A stretch of 64,000 nucleotides of DNA from positions 124,001 to 188,000 of the forward strand of contig NZ_WNKY01000007.1 in NCBI RefSeq assembly GCF_009720825.1, read 5' to 3'. Positions 52,197 to 59,923 of this stretch are shown here, piece after piece (position 1 is the stretch's first letter; every line of letters begins with the position of its first letter). Source of the stretch: Duganella radicis. GTDB lineage: Bacteria > Pseudomonadota > Gammaproteobacteria > Burkholderiales > Burkholderiaceae_D. The position numbers were made by a program, and so were the translations under genes. The notes under the pieces are model-generated. The model was given only the letters and a program-made list of their open reading frames with translations, searched no databases and was not told the origin of the DNA.

Positions 52197-55100
52197 TTAT
52201 TTCAAAGGGCCGTCCAGCCACTCGACCTTGTTCATCTTGCGCACCAACACGAATTCATCGCGGTTGGAGCCGACCGTGCCGTAGTAATTGAAGCCCCACG
52301 ACAGCTGGGCGTAGCCGCCTATCATGTGGGTCGGCTTGGTCACGGCGCGGGTCACCGAGTTGTGGATGCCGCCGCGCTTGCCCGACTGTTCCGCGCCGGG
52401 CACGTTGATGATCTTTTCCTGGGCGTGGTACATCAGGGTCATCCCCTGCGGCACCCGCTGGCTGACGATGGCGCGCGCGGTCAGCGTGCCGTTGACGTTG
52501 AACACCTCGATCCAGTCGTTGTCGACGATGCCGGCCGCCTGCGCGTCCACTTCCGACAGCCACACGTGCGGCCCGCCGCGCGACAGCGTCAGCATGCGCA
52601 GGTTGTCCGAGTAGGTGGAGTGGATACCCCACTTCTGGTGCGGCGTGATGAAGTTCAGCGCGATCTCCTTGTTGCCGTTCGGCTTGGCGCCCAGCATGGC
52701 GGCCGTGGTCTTGGTGTTGATGGCCGGCTTGTACACGCACAGGCCCTCGCCGAAGTCGCGCATCCAGCGGTGATCCTGGTAGAACTGCTGGCGGCCGGTC
52801 AGGGTGCGCCATGGAATCAGCTCATGCACGTTGGTGTAGCAGGCGTTGTAGCTGACCTCTTCCGATTCCAGCCCCGACCAGGTCGGCGAGGAGATGATCT
52901 TGCGCGGCTGCGCCTGCACGTCGCGGAAGCGGATGCTGTCATGCTCGCGCGGCAGCGCCAGGTGGGTGTGGTCGCGGCCCGTGATCTTCGACAAGGCGTC
53001 CCAGGCCTTGACCGCCACGTGGCCGTTGGTTTCCGGCGCCAGCGACAGGATCATCTCGGCGGCGTCGATCGCCGTCTCCAGGCGCGGCTGGCCGTGGGCC
53101 ACGCCGTCGCGGGTCACGGTGCGGTTGATGCCGCGCAGGATGTCGACTTCATGGCCGGTCTTCCAGCTGATGCCCTTGCCGCCGTTGCCGATCGATTCCA
53201 GCAGCGGGCCGATCGAGGTGTACTTCTGGTAAATCTGCGTATAGTCGCGCTCCACCACGGTGAAGTTGGGCATGGTCTTGCCGGGGATGGGCTCGCACTC
53301 GCCGGCGCGCCAGTCTTTCGGATCGAAGGGCTGGCCCAGTTCGCCCGGGGTGTCGTGCATCAGCGGCGTCAGCACCAGATCCTGCTGCTTGCCCAGGTAG
53401 GCGCCGCCGATTTCCTCGAACTTTTTGGCGATGCCCTTGTAGATCTCCCAGTCCGAGCGCGACTGCCACAGCGGCTGCACGGCTTCCGACAGCGGGTGGA
53501 TGAAGGGGTGCATGTCCGAGGTGTTGAGGTCGTCCTTCTCGTACCAGGTGGCGGTCGGCAGCACGATGTCGCCGTACAGGCAGGTGGTGGACATGCGGAA
53601 ATCCAGCACCACCAGCAGGTCCAGCTTGCCCTCGGCGGCCGGGCGCACCTTGACGTCGCGCGGCTTGATGCACTCGTCCTCGTCGCTCATCAGCGCGTTC
53701 TGGGTGCCCAGCAAATACTTGAGGAAGTACTCGTGTCCCTTGCCCGAGCTGCCCAGGATGTTGGAGCGCCACACGAACATATTGCGCGGGAAGTTGGCCG
53801 GGTTGTCCGGATCGTCGCAGGAAAAGCCCAGCTTGCCCTGGCGGATCTGCTCGACCGCGTAATCGACCGGCTTGGCGCCGGCGTCCGCGGCGGCGCGCGT
53901 CACCTCCAGCGGATTGGTCTGCAACTGCGGCGCCGACGGCAGCCAGCCCATGCGTTCGGCCTTGGCGTTGTAGTCCAGCAGCGACATCGGCGCGACGTCG
54001 GCGCCGGCCAGCGGCGAGGCGATTTCGCCGGTGTGCAGCTTCTCGTGGCGCCACTGGCTGGTGTGGTTGTAGAAGAAGGAGGTGCCGTTCATCTGCCGCA
54101 TCGGACGGTTCCAGTCCTGGGCGAAGGCCAGCGGCGTCCAGCCGGTCTGCGGGCGCAGCTTTTCCTGGCCCACGTAGTGCGCCCAGCCGCCGCCCGACTG
54201 GCCGATGCAGCCGCACATCATCAGCATGTTGATGATGCCGCGGTAGGTCATGTCCATGTGATACCAGTGGTTCAGCGCGGCGCCGACGATCACCATGCTC
54301 TTGCCGCGCGTGCGGTCGGCGTTGTCGGCGAACTGGCGGGCGACGGTGATCACGTCCGCCGCCTTGACGCCGGTGTGCTTTTCCTGCCAGGCCGGGGTGT
54401 AGGGCACGTCGTCCGCGTAGCTGGCCGCGACGTTGCCGCCGCCCAGGCCGCGGTCGATGCCGTAGTTGGCCATGGTCAGGTCGAACACGGTGGCCACCAG
54501 CGCGCTGCTGCCGTCGGCCAGCGTGATGCGCTTGACCGGCACGTTACGCGGCAACAGCTCGCCCGCGTCCTGGCCGCCGAAGTAAGGGAAGCCCACCGCC
54601 ACCACGTCGTCGCCGCGGCCCAGCAGCGACAACCGCGGATGCACCGGGGCGCCGTTGCCGCCCTCCTTCATCTCCAGGTTCCACTTGCCGCTCTCGCCCC
54701 AGCGGAAGCCGATCGAACCGGCCGGCGCCACGATGCGGCCGCTGGCCTCGTCGATCACCAGGGTTTTCCATTCCGGGTTGTTGCTCTCGTCCAGGTTGTT
54801 GTCCAGGTGCGAGGCGCGCAGGAAGTAGTCCGGCGCCAGCGTGCCCTGGTGGTCCTTCAGCAGCACCAGCATCGGGAAGTCGGTATACTGCCGGGCGTAT
54901 TCGTTGAAGTAGGCCGACTGCGCGGCGGTATGGTATTCCTTCAGGATCACGTGGCCCATGGCCATGGCCAGCGCGGCGTCGGTGCCCTGCTTGGGCGCCA
55001 GCCAGATGTCGCCGAACTTGGCCATCTCGCCGAAGTCCGAGGACACGGCCACGGTCTTGGTGCCCTTGTAGCGCACCTCGGTGTAGAAGTGGGCGTCGGG

Positions 55101-55883
55101 CGTGCGCGTCATCGGCACGTTGGAACCCCACACCATCAGGTAGGTCGAGTTGTACCAGTCGGCCGATTCCGGCACGTCGGTCTGCTCGCCCCAGATCTGC
55201 GGGCTGGCCGGCGGCAGGTCGCAATACCAGTCGTAGAAGCTGAGCGCCACGCCGCCGATCAGCGACAGGTAGCGCGTGCCGGCCGCGTAGCTGACCATGG
55301 ACATGGCGGGAATCGGCGAGAAGCCGACGATGCGGTCCGGGCCGTACTTCTTGATGGTCAGCGCGTTGGCGGCGGCGATCATCTCGTTGGCCTCATCCCA
55401 GCTGGCGCGCACGAAACCGCCCAGGCCGCGCACCGACTTGTACTGGCGGGCGCGCTCGGGGTCCTGGCTGACGTATTCCCAGGCCGCGACCGGGTCCATG
55501 CGCCGGCGCGCCTCGCGCCACATCTCCATCAGGCGGCCGCGCACCATCGGGTACTTCACGCGCTGCGCCGAATACACGTACCAGGAATAGCTGGCGCCGC
55601 GCGGGCAGCCGCGCGGTTCGTGGTTGGGCAGGTCGGGACGGGTGCGGGGATAATCGGTCTGCTGGGTTTCCCAGGTGATCAAACCGTTCTTGACATAGAC
55701 CTTCCAGCTGCAGGAGCCGGTGCAGTTCACGCCGTGGGTCGAACGCACGATCTTGTCGTGCTGCCAGCGTTGGCGGTAGGCGTTCTCCCAGGTGCGGTCC
55801 TCATGGACGACGGCGCCGTGGCCGTCGGCGAAGGTCGACGTGGTCTTGTTGAAAAACTTCAGGCGGTCCAGAAAGTGACTCAT
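52197..55883 (-). CDS. narG: Respiratory nitrate reductase alpha subunit NarG
   Basis: 1228 residues, close to the ~1245 usual. NarG is the cytoplasm-facing molybdenum catalytic subunit. The N-terminal FS0 cluster ligands are in STHGVNCTGSCSWKVYV and RGCPRGASYS. The active-site region carrying the Mo-ligating Asp in family members includes YNSTYLMVWGSNVPMTRTPDAH. Later family stretches are CGCIGQSGGGWAHYVGQEK and GDIVLPTATWYEKDDLNTSDMHPF (read in parts). It heads narGHJI-ppiC-moaA. Its 113-base upstream region holds a CTAG palindrome, a 14-mer shared with narK1 and a NarL-like heptamer. Confidence 0.97.
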   Translation of the reverse strand: MSHFLDRLKFFNKTTSTFADGHGAVVHEDRTWENAYRQRWQHDKIVRSTHGVNCTGSCSWKVYVKNGLITWETQQTDYPRTRPDLPNHEPRGCPRGASYSWYVYSAQRVKYPMVRGRLMEMWREARRRMDPVAAWEYVSQDPERARQYKSVRGLGGFVRASWDEANEMIAAANALTIKKYGPDRIVGFSPIPAMSMVSYAAGTRYLSLIGGVALSFYDWYCDLPPASPQIWGEQTDVPESADWYNSTYLMVWGSNVPMTRTPDAHFYTEVRYKGTKTVAVSSDFGEMAKFGDIWLAPKQGTDAALAMAMGHVILKEYHTAAQSAYFNEYARQYTDFPMLVLLKDHQGTLAPDYFLRASHLDNNLDESNNPEWKTLVIDEASGRIVAPAGSIGFRWGESGKWNLEMKEGGNGAPVHPRLSLLGRGDDVVAVGFPYFGGQDAGELLPRNVPVKRITLADGSSALVATVFDLTMANYGIDRGLGGGNVAASYADDVPYTPAWQEKHTGVKAADVITVARQFADNADRTRGKSMVIVGAALNHWYHMDMTYRGIINMLMMCGCIGQSGGGWAHYVGQEKLRPQTGWTPLAFAQDWNRPMRQMNGTSFFYNHTSQWRHEKLHTGEIASPLAGADVAPMSLLDYNAKAERMGWLPSAPQLQTNPLEVTRAAADAGAKPVDYAVEQIRQGKLGFSCDDPDNPANFPRNMFVWRSNILGSSGKGHEYFLKYLLGTQNALMSDEDECIKPRDVKVRPAAEGKLDLLVVLDFRMSTTCLYGDIVLPTATWYEKDDLNTSDMHPFIHPLSEAVQPLWQSRSDWEIYKGIAKKFEEIGGAYLGKQQDLVLTPLMHDTPGELGQPFDPKDWRAGECEPIPGKTMPNFTVVERDYTQIYQKYTSIGPLLESIGNGGKGISWKTGHEVDILRGINRTVTRDGVAHGQPRLETAIDAAEMILSLAPETNGHVAVKAWDALSKITGRDHTHLALPREHDSIRFRDVQAQPRKIISSPTWSGLESEEVSYNACYTNVHELIPWRTLTGRQQFYQDHRWMRDFGEGLCVYKPAINTKTTAAMLGAKPNGNKEIALNFITPHQKWGIHSTYSDNLRMLTLSRGGPHVWLSEVDAQAAGIVDNDWIEVFNVNGTLTARAIVSQRVPQGMTLMYHAQEKIINVPGAEQSGKRGGIHNSVTRAVTKPTHMIGGYAQLSWGFNYYGTVGSNRDEFVLVRKMNKVEWLDGPLK

Positions 55884-55932
55884 GCTAGCTCCTCAGGCGA
55901 CAATGAGTGCAGTCTACGGAGCGCCGCCGCCC

Positions 55933-55939
55933 ATGGGTA
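55933..55939 (-). promoter_or_regulatory. Possible NarL heptamer upstream of narG
   Basis: TACCCAT on the minus strand matches the E. coli NarL consensus TACYYMT, 50 bases before the narG start. A single heptamer is weak evidence, but a narL gene is in the cluster. Confidence 0.35.
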
Positions 55940-55968
55940 TCGGCAAGAAGGCCGCCGGCGGCGGCGAG

Positions 55969-55989
55969 AAGGACTAGGCGGCCTAGTTC
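55969..55989. promoter_or_regulatory. CTAG palindrome upstream of narG
   Basis: GGACTAGGCGGCCTAGTTC contains the 7-1-7 palindrome ACTAGGC-G-GCCTAGT (55973-55987), 90 bases before narG. The 21 bases here are identical to those at 56508-56528. Confidence 0.65.
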
Positions 55990-55990
55990 C

Positions 55991-56004
55991 AAATGACTAG
56001 CCGT
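55991..56004 (-). promoter_or_regulatory. 14-mer shared by narG and narK1 upstream regions
   Basis: On the minus strand ACGGCTAGTCATTT lies 108 bases before narG. The identical 14-mer is at 61257-61270, 92 bases before narK1. Each copy contains the TAG stop of the gene upstream and a CTAGT core like that of the palindrome next to it. Confidence 0.45.
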
Positions 56005-56419
56005 TGCCGCAATTGCGCCGCGCGCAAGCCTGCAGCAGCTGCTGGTAGGTGGTCGACGCCGTGCCCGCCGGCGCCGCCTCGTGGTAGGCGCGCCACGCCG
56101 CGGCGTCGCGCCGGTAGCGGAGCCGGCGGACGTCCTGCCAGCGGCCATCGTCCATGCGCACGCTGGCCGCGCGTATCAATCCCGGCTGCTCCATCGCCAC
56201 CAGCTGTTCGAACATCGCCGGCAGGCCGCAGTAGTCGAGCTCCAGCCCGCTGTCATAGCGTATCCGCCCGATCACCCGCGCCGGCCCCTGCCGGCAGGCG
56301 TCGTCGGCGGACGCCAGGCGCGGGCGGATCGGCTCGCCCTCCGCCGTCCGGTAGGGCGCCGATGCCAGCGCCGCCGTGGCGGCCAGGGCCAGGCCGGCCC
56401 ATAGGTATTTGCAGTCCAT
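55997..56419 (-). CDS. Small exported hypothetical with conserved cysteines
   Basis: 140 residues from MDCKYLWAGLALAATAALAS; GGAG precedes this ATG, preferred over two upstream Mets. A Sec signal peptide ends near residue 20. The mature part has four cysteines (ADDACRQGP, LDYCGLP, and ACARRNCGNG), compatible with two disulfides in the periplasm. The fold is not recognised. It lies immediately upstream of narG on the same strand, so it may be a nar-associated periplasmic protein. Confidence 0.65.
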   Translation of the reverse strand: MDCKYLWAGLALAATAALASAPYRTAEGEPIRPRLASADDACRQGPARVIGRIRYDSGLELDYCGLPAMFEQLVAMEQPGLIRAASVRMDDGRWQDVRRLRYRRDAAAWRAYHEAAPAGTASTTYQQLLQACARRNCGNG

Positions 56420-56467
56420 GTGATTCTCCTTTCGCGGCCATTGTGGCGGGCCGCGCGGCCGGCGCGC

Positions 56468-56482
56468 CATGATCCAGCGCAA
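56468..56482. promoter_or_regulatory. Degenerate FNR-type box
   Basis: ATGATCCAGCGCAAG shares TGATCCAG with the boxes near nnrS and norB. It lies 26 bases left of the second CTAG palindrome, between divergent genes. Confidence 0.3.
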
Positions 56483-56507
56483 GTTTTTCCGGCATGGGAC
56501 GCGGCAA

Positions 56508-56528
56508 AAGGACTAGGCGGCCTAGTTC
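56508..56528. promoter_or_regulatory. Second CTAG palindrome, between divergent small genes
   Basis: The same 21 bases as at 55969-55989, including ACTAGGCGGCCTAGT (56512-56526). It is about 90 bases from each of the two divergent starts, at 56419 (minus) and 56614 (plus), so it could control both. Confidence 0.65.
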
Positions 56529-56613
56529 TTACTGCCAGTGGGCAAACCGCGGGCGGCGCGGTATACATACGCCCAGGCGGCAAACCGGCCGCCACAACGA
56601 GAGGAGAACGCCG

Positions 56614-56991
56614 ATGCACATCAGCACTTTTGAAGACCTGTTGTCGGCCGCCGGCGCCCAGGCGGAACCGCAAACCCTGCTGCTGGCCTTTGCCCGCGCC
56701 GAACCGGAACCCGACACCGCGCCGGGCGCGCAGCCGCGCGTGACGCTGGTTCCCACCCTGTGTGTCGATAAAGCGGCCGCCGCGGTACAGAGCTTCGGCC
56801 AGCTGGCCGGCGAAGCCGACAGCATGGGCCAGCCGTGGGACGTGATGCTGGTGACGTCGCTGGCGAGCGAGCCGCGCGACGCCAGCCGCGTCGAGCAGGC
56901 GTTGCGGCGCATGATACAGCTGGTGCGCGAGGGCCGCATGACCCAGTTGCTGGCCTTCGACCGCGACGGCGAACTGCTGCGCCAGGCCTGA
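56614..56991 (+). CDS. Small cytosolic protein often annotated 'ribonucleotide reductase subunit alpha'
   Basis: 125 residues from MHISTFEDLLSAAGAQAEPQ; GGAG precedes the ATG. The pattern TFEDLL, QTLLLAFARAE, LVPTLCVDK, WDVMLVTSLA and a final LLAFDRDGELL matches a small beta-proteobacterial family that databases often name ribonucleotide reductase subunit alpha. Nothing in it resembles the ~750-residue catalytic RNR alpha chain, so that name is probably a propagated error. It is followed after four bases by a DUF3079 gene. Function unknown. Confidence 0.75.
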   Translation: MHISTFEDLLSAAGAQAEPQTLLLAFARAEPEPDTAPGAQPRVTLVPTLCVDKAAAAVQSFGQLAGEADSMGQPWDVMLVTSLASEPRDASRVEQALRRMIQLVREGRMTQLLAFDRDGELLRQA

Positions 56992-56995
56992 CGCC

Positions 56996-57259
56996 ATGGC
57001 CAAGATCTTCCCACTGCGTCCGGCCAAGCCGGAATCGATCTGCTGGGGATGCGACCGCTATTGTCCGGCCGGCGATCTGGCCTGCGGCAACGGCGCCGAC
57101 CGTGTCCAGCACCCCTACGAGCTGTTCGGCGAAGGCTGGGAGTCGTTCGGCCTCAACGCGCCGGCAGCGGACACACCAGCGGCAGGAACTGCTGCCGGCG
57201 CGCCGAGTACGCCAGCAGCGCCCCACTCTCCAGATCGAAGTACCAACCGTGAAGCTTGA
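56996..57259 (+). CDS. DUF3079 protein with extended C-terminus
   Basis: 87 residues. The N-terminal 55 match DUF3079: MAKIFPLRPAKPESICWGCD, then YCPAGDLACGNG and HPYELFGEGW. The four cysteines (CWGC, YC, AC) suggest a small metal site. Family members end around residue 65. Here a further ~30 Pro/Ala-rich residues (NAPAADTPAAGTAAGAP onward) run antisense into the 3' end of the carbonic anhydrase gene, which suggests loss of the native stop codon. It is probably cotranscribed with the preceding small gene. Confidence 0.8.
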   Translation: MAKIFPLRPAKPESICWGCDRYCPAGDLACGNGADRVQHPYELFGEGWESFGLNAPAADTPAAGTAAGAPSTPAAPHSPDRSTNREA

Positions 57260-57800
57260 GCAGGCCCTGGTCGACACGGCGCTTCAGCCAGGGATAGGTC
57301 AGCAGGTTATCCAGCGACAGCAAAATGCTGGCCAGTTCGCAGGCGTGATGGCGGGCGTCGCTGTCGCGGTGCGCCAGCTCGCGCTGCACGCGCTCGGCCA
57401 CCGGACGGGCGATGCGCATCCACTGGCCGACAAAATCCGTCTCGCGCCGCACCTCGCGCGGCGCCATCAGGGCGCGGATGCCGCCGCAGCGCGCATGCCC
57501 GAGCACGATGACGCGCTCGACCTCCAGCTCGCACACGGCAAACTCGATCGCCGAGCTGACGCCGGCCGAGGCGTCGGGTGTGCAGGGAGGCACCAGGTTG
57601 GCGATATTCCGCACCACGAACAGATCGCCGGGATCGCCGCCGGTCAGCAGTAAGGGATCGACCCGCGAGTCGCAGCAGCCGATCAGCAAGGTGGCGGGAC
57701 GCTGTCCCCCGCGCAGGCTGCCATACAGCGCCGGCCGGTCGTTGAAATATTGTTGCTGGAAGCGGCAGAAGCCGCTGATGAATTTTTCGATGTCACGCAT
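57153..57800 (-). CDS. Beta-class carbonic anhydrase
   Basis: 215 residues. Zinc ligands are in LLIGCCDSRVDP (with the Asp-Arg dyad) and in VLGHARCGGIRAL. VVRNIANLVPP is also characteristic. Beta carbonic anhydrases interconvert CO2 and bicarbonate in the cytoplasm. It is the last gene of a narK1-narK2-crp/fnr-carbonic anhydrase operon and starts nine bases after the regulator. Its final 107 bases overlap the extended DUF3079 frame on the other strand. Confidence 0.93.
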   Translation of the reverse strand: MRDIEKFISGFCRFQQQYFNDRPALYGSLRGGQRPATLLIGCCDSRVDPLLLTGGDPGDLFVVRNIANLVPPCTPDASAGVSSAIEFAVCELEVERVIVLGHARCGGIRALMAPREVRRETDFVGQWMRIARPVAERVQRELAHRDSDARHHACELASILLSLDNLLTYPWLKRRVDQGLLKLHGWYFDLESGALLAYSARRQQFLPLVCPLPAR

Positions 57801-57809
57801 GGCGCCTCC

Positions 57810-58490
57810 TCATCCCGCGCAATCGCGCAGACCCGCCGCATCGAGGACGTCGATGGTGCGGCCCTTGAAGGCGATCAGATGCTGCGCGCTGAGATCGGCC
57901 AGGATGCGCGAGAAATGCTCGGGGGTCAGGCTCAGCCGCGAGGCCAGCACCGCCTTGGTGGTCGGCAGCGTGAATTGCGCCGCGCCCTGCTCCGGCACTT
58001 CCTTGAGCAGGTAGGCGGCCACGCGCTGGGTGCCGCTGCGCAGCGCGTACGACTCCATGTCGCACATCAGGCCATGCATGCGCTGGCTCAGGCCGGCCAG
58101 CATCTTGCACGCGAACTCGGGGTCGCTGGCGATCTCGCGGTAGATGGCCGGCTTGGCCACGTGCAGCAGCAGGCTGTCCTCCATGGCCTGGGCCGACACG
58201 ATGTAGGGCCGGCCCATGAACATCAGGGCTTCGCCGAAACTGCCGCCCGGCCCGATCAGTTCAATCACCTTCTCCACCCCCGAGGACGAGGTGAACGACA
58301 GCTTGACCTGGCCGTACAGCACCTGGTGGAAGCCCTCGCACGGATCGCCGCGCTGGAAGATCATGTCGCCCCGCTCGACCCGCAGCTCGGTGGTGCCAAG
58401 CGCGATGCGGCTCAGCTCCTCCGGCCCCATCGAATTAAACAGCGGGACCCTGGCCAGGAAATCCTGGACTTTGATCCTGTTCCGGTCCAT
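57810..58490 (-). CDS. Crp/Fnr-family regulator, probable DNR-like
   Basis: 226 residues from MDRNRIKVQDFLARVPLFNS; a GGGGTG lies just before the ATG. The cyclic-nucleotide-type beta roll has RGDMIFQRGDPCEGFHQVL and GGSFGEALMFMGRPY. The C-terminal winged helix has the recognition helix TPEHFSRILADL, with the Glu and Ser-Arg that read TTGAT-type half-sites. It lacks the N-terminal cysteine cluster of FNR, so it is more like DNR/NnrR heme-type NO sensors. It lies between the narK genes and carbonic anhydrase and is a good candidate reader of the boxes near nnrS and norB. Confidence 0.88.
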   Translation of the reverse strand: MDRNRIKVQDFLARVPLFNSMGPEELSRIALGTTELRVERGDMIFQRGDPCEGFHQVLYGQVKLSFTSSSGVEKVIELIGPGGSFGEALMFMGRPYIVSAQAMEDSLLLHVAKPAIYREIASDPEFACKMLAGLSQRMHGLMCDMESYALRSGTQRVAAYLLKEVPEQGAAQFTLPTTKAVLASRLSLTPEHFSRILADLSAQHLIAFKGRTIDVLDAAGLRDCAG

Positions 58491-58518
58491 TTTCACCCCG
58501 TCTGGCCCCATCGGCCGG

Positions 58519-59904
58519 TCAGCACGGCATGGCCGCGTTCTTGCGGGCATAGCACCACCAGGTGATGGCGATGCAGCTCAGGTAAAAGCCGATGAAGCAC
58601 CACAGCGCGGCGTCGGCGCTGCCGGTCAGCGCGATCGAGGTGCCGTAGCTCTTCGGGATGAAGAAGGCGCCGTAGGCCGCCACCGCCGAGGTGAAGCCCA
58701 GCACGGCGGCGCTTTCCCGGTTGGCGTCCACCACCGCCTGCTGTTGCACGGCGGCCGGCTGGCCGGCCGCGGCGCGCTGGCGCTCGGTCATGAAGATCAC
58801 CGGTATCATGCGGAAGGTCGAGGCGTTGCCGGCGCCGGTGCCGGCGAACAGCAGCATGAACATCCAGAAGAAGCCCTGGAAGCTGCCGGCCGCGTCGCCG
58901 TGCGGCAGGAAGCCGATCACGCCATACACGGCGGCCACCATGCCGACGAAGGTCCACAGCGTGACGCGGGCGCCGCCCAGCTTGTCGGCGATGATCCCGC
59001 CCAGCACGCGCGCCACCGCGCCCACCAGCGGGCCGAGGAAGGCGAACTGCAGCGGGTTGACGTCCGGGAAGGCGGTCTTGATCAACAGCGGGAAGGCGGC
59101 CGAGTAACCGATGAAGGAACCGAAGGTGCCGGTGTACAGCCAGCACATCAGCCAGTTGTGCTTGCGCTTGAAGATCACCGCCTGGTCGGCGAACGAGGCC
59201 TTGGCCGAGGCCAGGTCATTCATGCCGGTCCAGGCCAGCAGGCTGCTGATGACGATGAAGGGCACCCAGATGAAGCCGGCGTTCTGCAACCACATGGTGC
59301 TGCTGACGCCCGCCTTGAGCGCCGTCTGCGGCTGGCCGCCGAGGGCGCCGAACACGCCGGCGGTGATCACCAGCGGCACCACGAACTGCACCACCGACAC
59401 GCCGAGGTTGCCCAGGCCGGCGTTCATGCCCAGCGCATAGCCCTTCTGCGCCTTGGGGAAGAAGAAGCTGATGTTGGCCATGGACGAGGCGAAGTTGCCG
59501 CCGCCGAAGCCGCACAGCAGCGCCAGGATCAGCATGGTCGGATAGCCGGTGCTCAGGTCCTGCACCGCGTAGCCGATGCCGATGGCCGGGATCAGCAGCG
59601 AGGCGGTGGAAATGGTGGTCCACTTGCGCCCGCCGAAGATGGGCACCATGAACGAGTAGAAGATGCGCAGCGTGGCGCCCGACAGGCCGGGCAGCGCGGT
59701 CAGCCAGAACAGCTGGTTGGTGCTGTACTTGAAGCCGATCGCCGGCAGGTTCACCACCACCACGCTCCACACCATCCACACGGCGAAGGCCAGCGCCAGC
59801 GCCGGGATCGAGATCCACAGGTTGCGGTTGGCCGTGCTGCGCCCGCCGCTGCCCCAGAACGCCGGACTCTCCGGCTCCCAGGTGCTGATCATGTATTTGC
59901 TCAT
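58519..59904 (-). CDS. narK: NarK-type nitrate/nitrite transporter (NarK2-like)
   Basis: 461 residues with twelve spans. The MFS nitrate signature appears as GFGGGNFASSMANISFFFP and, in the second half, GTGAGNASTFRMIPVIF. ALGMNAGLGNLGVSVVQF is typical of the NarK2/NarU nitrate-nitrite antiporter branch. It should export nitrite in exchange for nitrate and pairs with the upstream NarK1-like protein, a common two-transporter arrangement in denitrifiers. Confidence 0.92.
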   Translation of the reverse strand: MSKYMISTWEPESPAFWGSGGRSTANRNLWISIPALALAFAVWMVWSVVVVNLPAIGFKYSTNQLFWLTALPGLSGATLRIFYSFMVPIFGGRKWTTISTASLLIPAIGIGYAVQDLSTGYPTMLILALLCGFGGGNFASSMANISFFFPKAQKGYALGMNAGLGNLGVSVVQFVVPLVITAGVFGALGGQPQTALKAGVSSTMWLQNAGFIWVPFIVISSLLAWTGMNDLASAKASFADQAVIFKRKHNWLMCWLYTGTFGSFIGYSAAFPLLIKTAFPDVNPLQFAFLGPLVGAVARVLGGIIADKLGGARVTLWTFVGMVAAVYGVIGFLPHGDAAGSFQGFFWMFMLLFAGTGAGNASTFRMIPVIFMTERQRAAAGQPAAVQQQAVVDANRESAAVLGFTSAVAAYGAFFIPKSYGTSIALTGSADAALWCFIGFYLSCIAITWWCYARKNAAMPC

Positions 59905-59923
59905 TGTTTTCTCCTTGGGTTAT

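Noticed and set aside
52326-56000. 1224-codon open frame on the plus strand
   Set aside because: It is antisense to narG, which has clear motifs throughout. Very high GC leaves the opposite frame open, and the translation is His/Arg/Gln/Val-rich with no recognisable domain.
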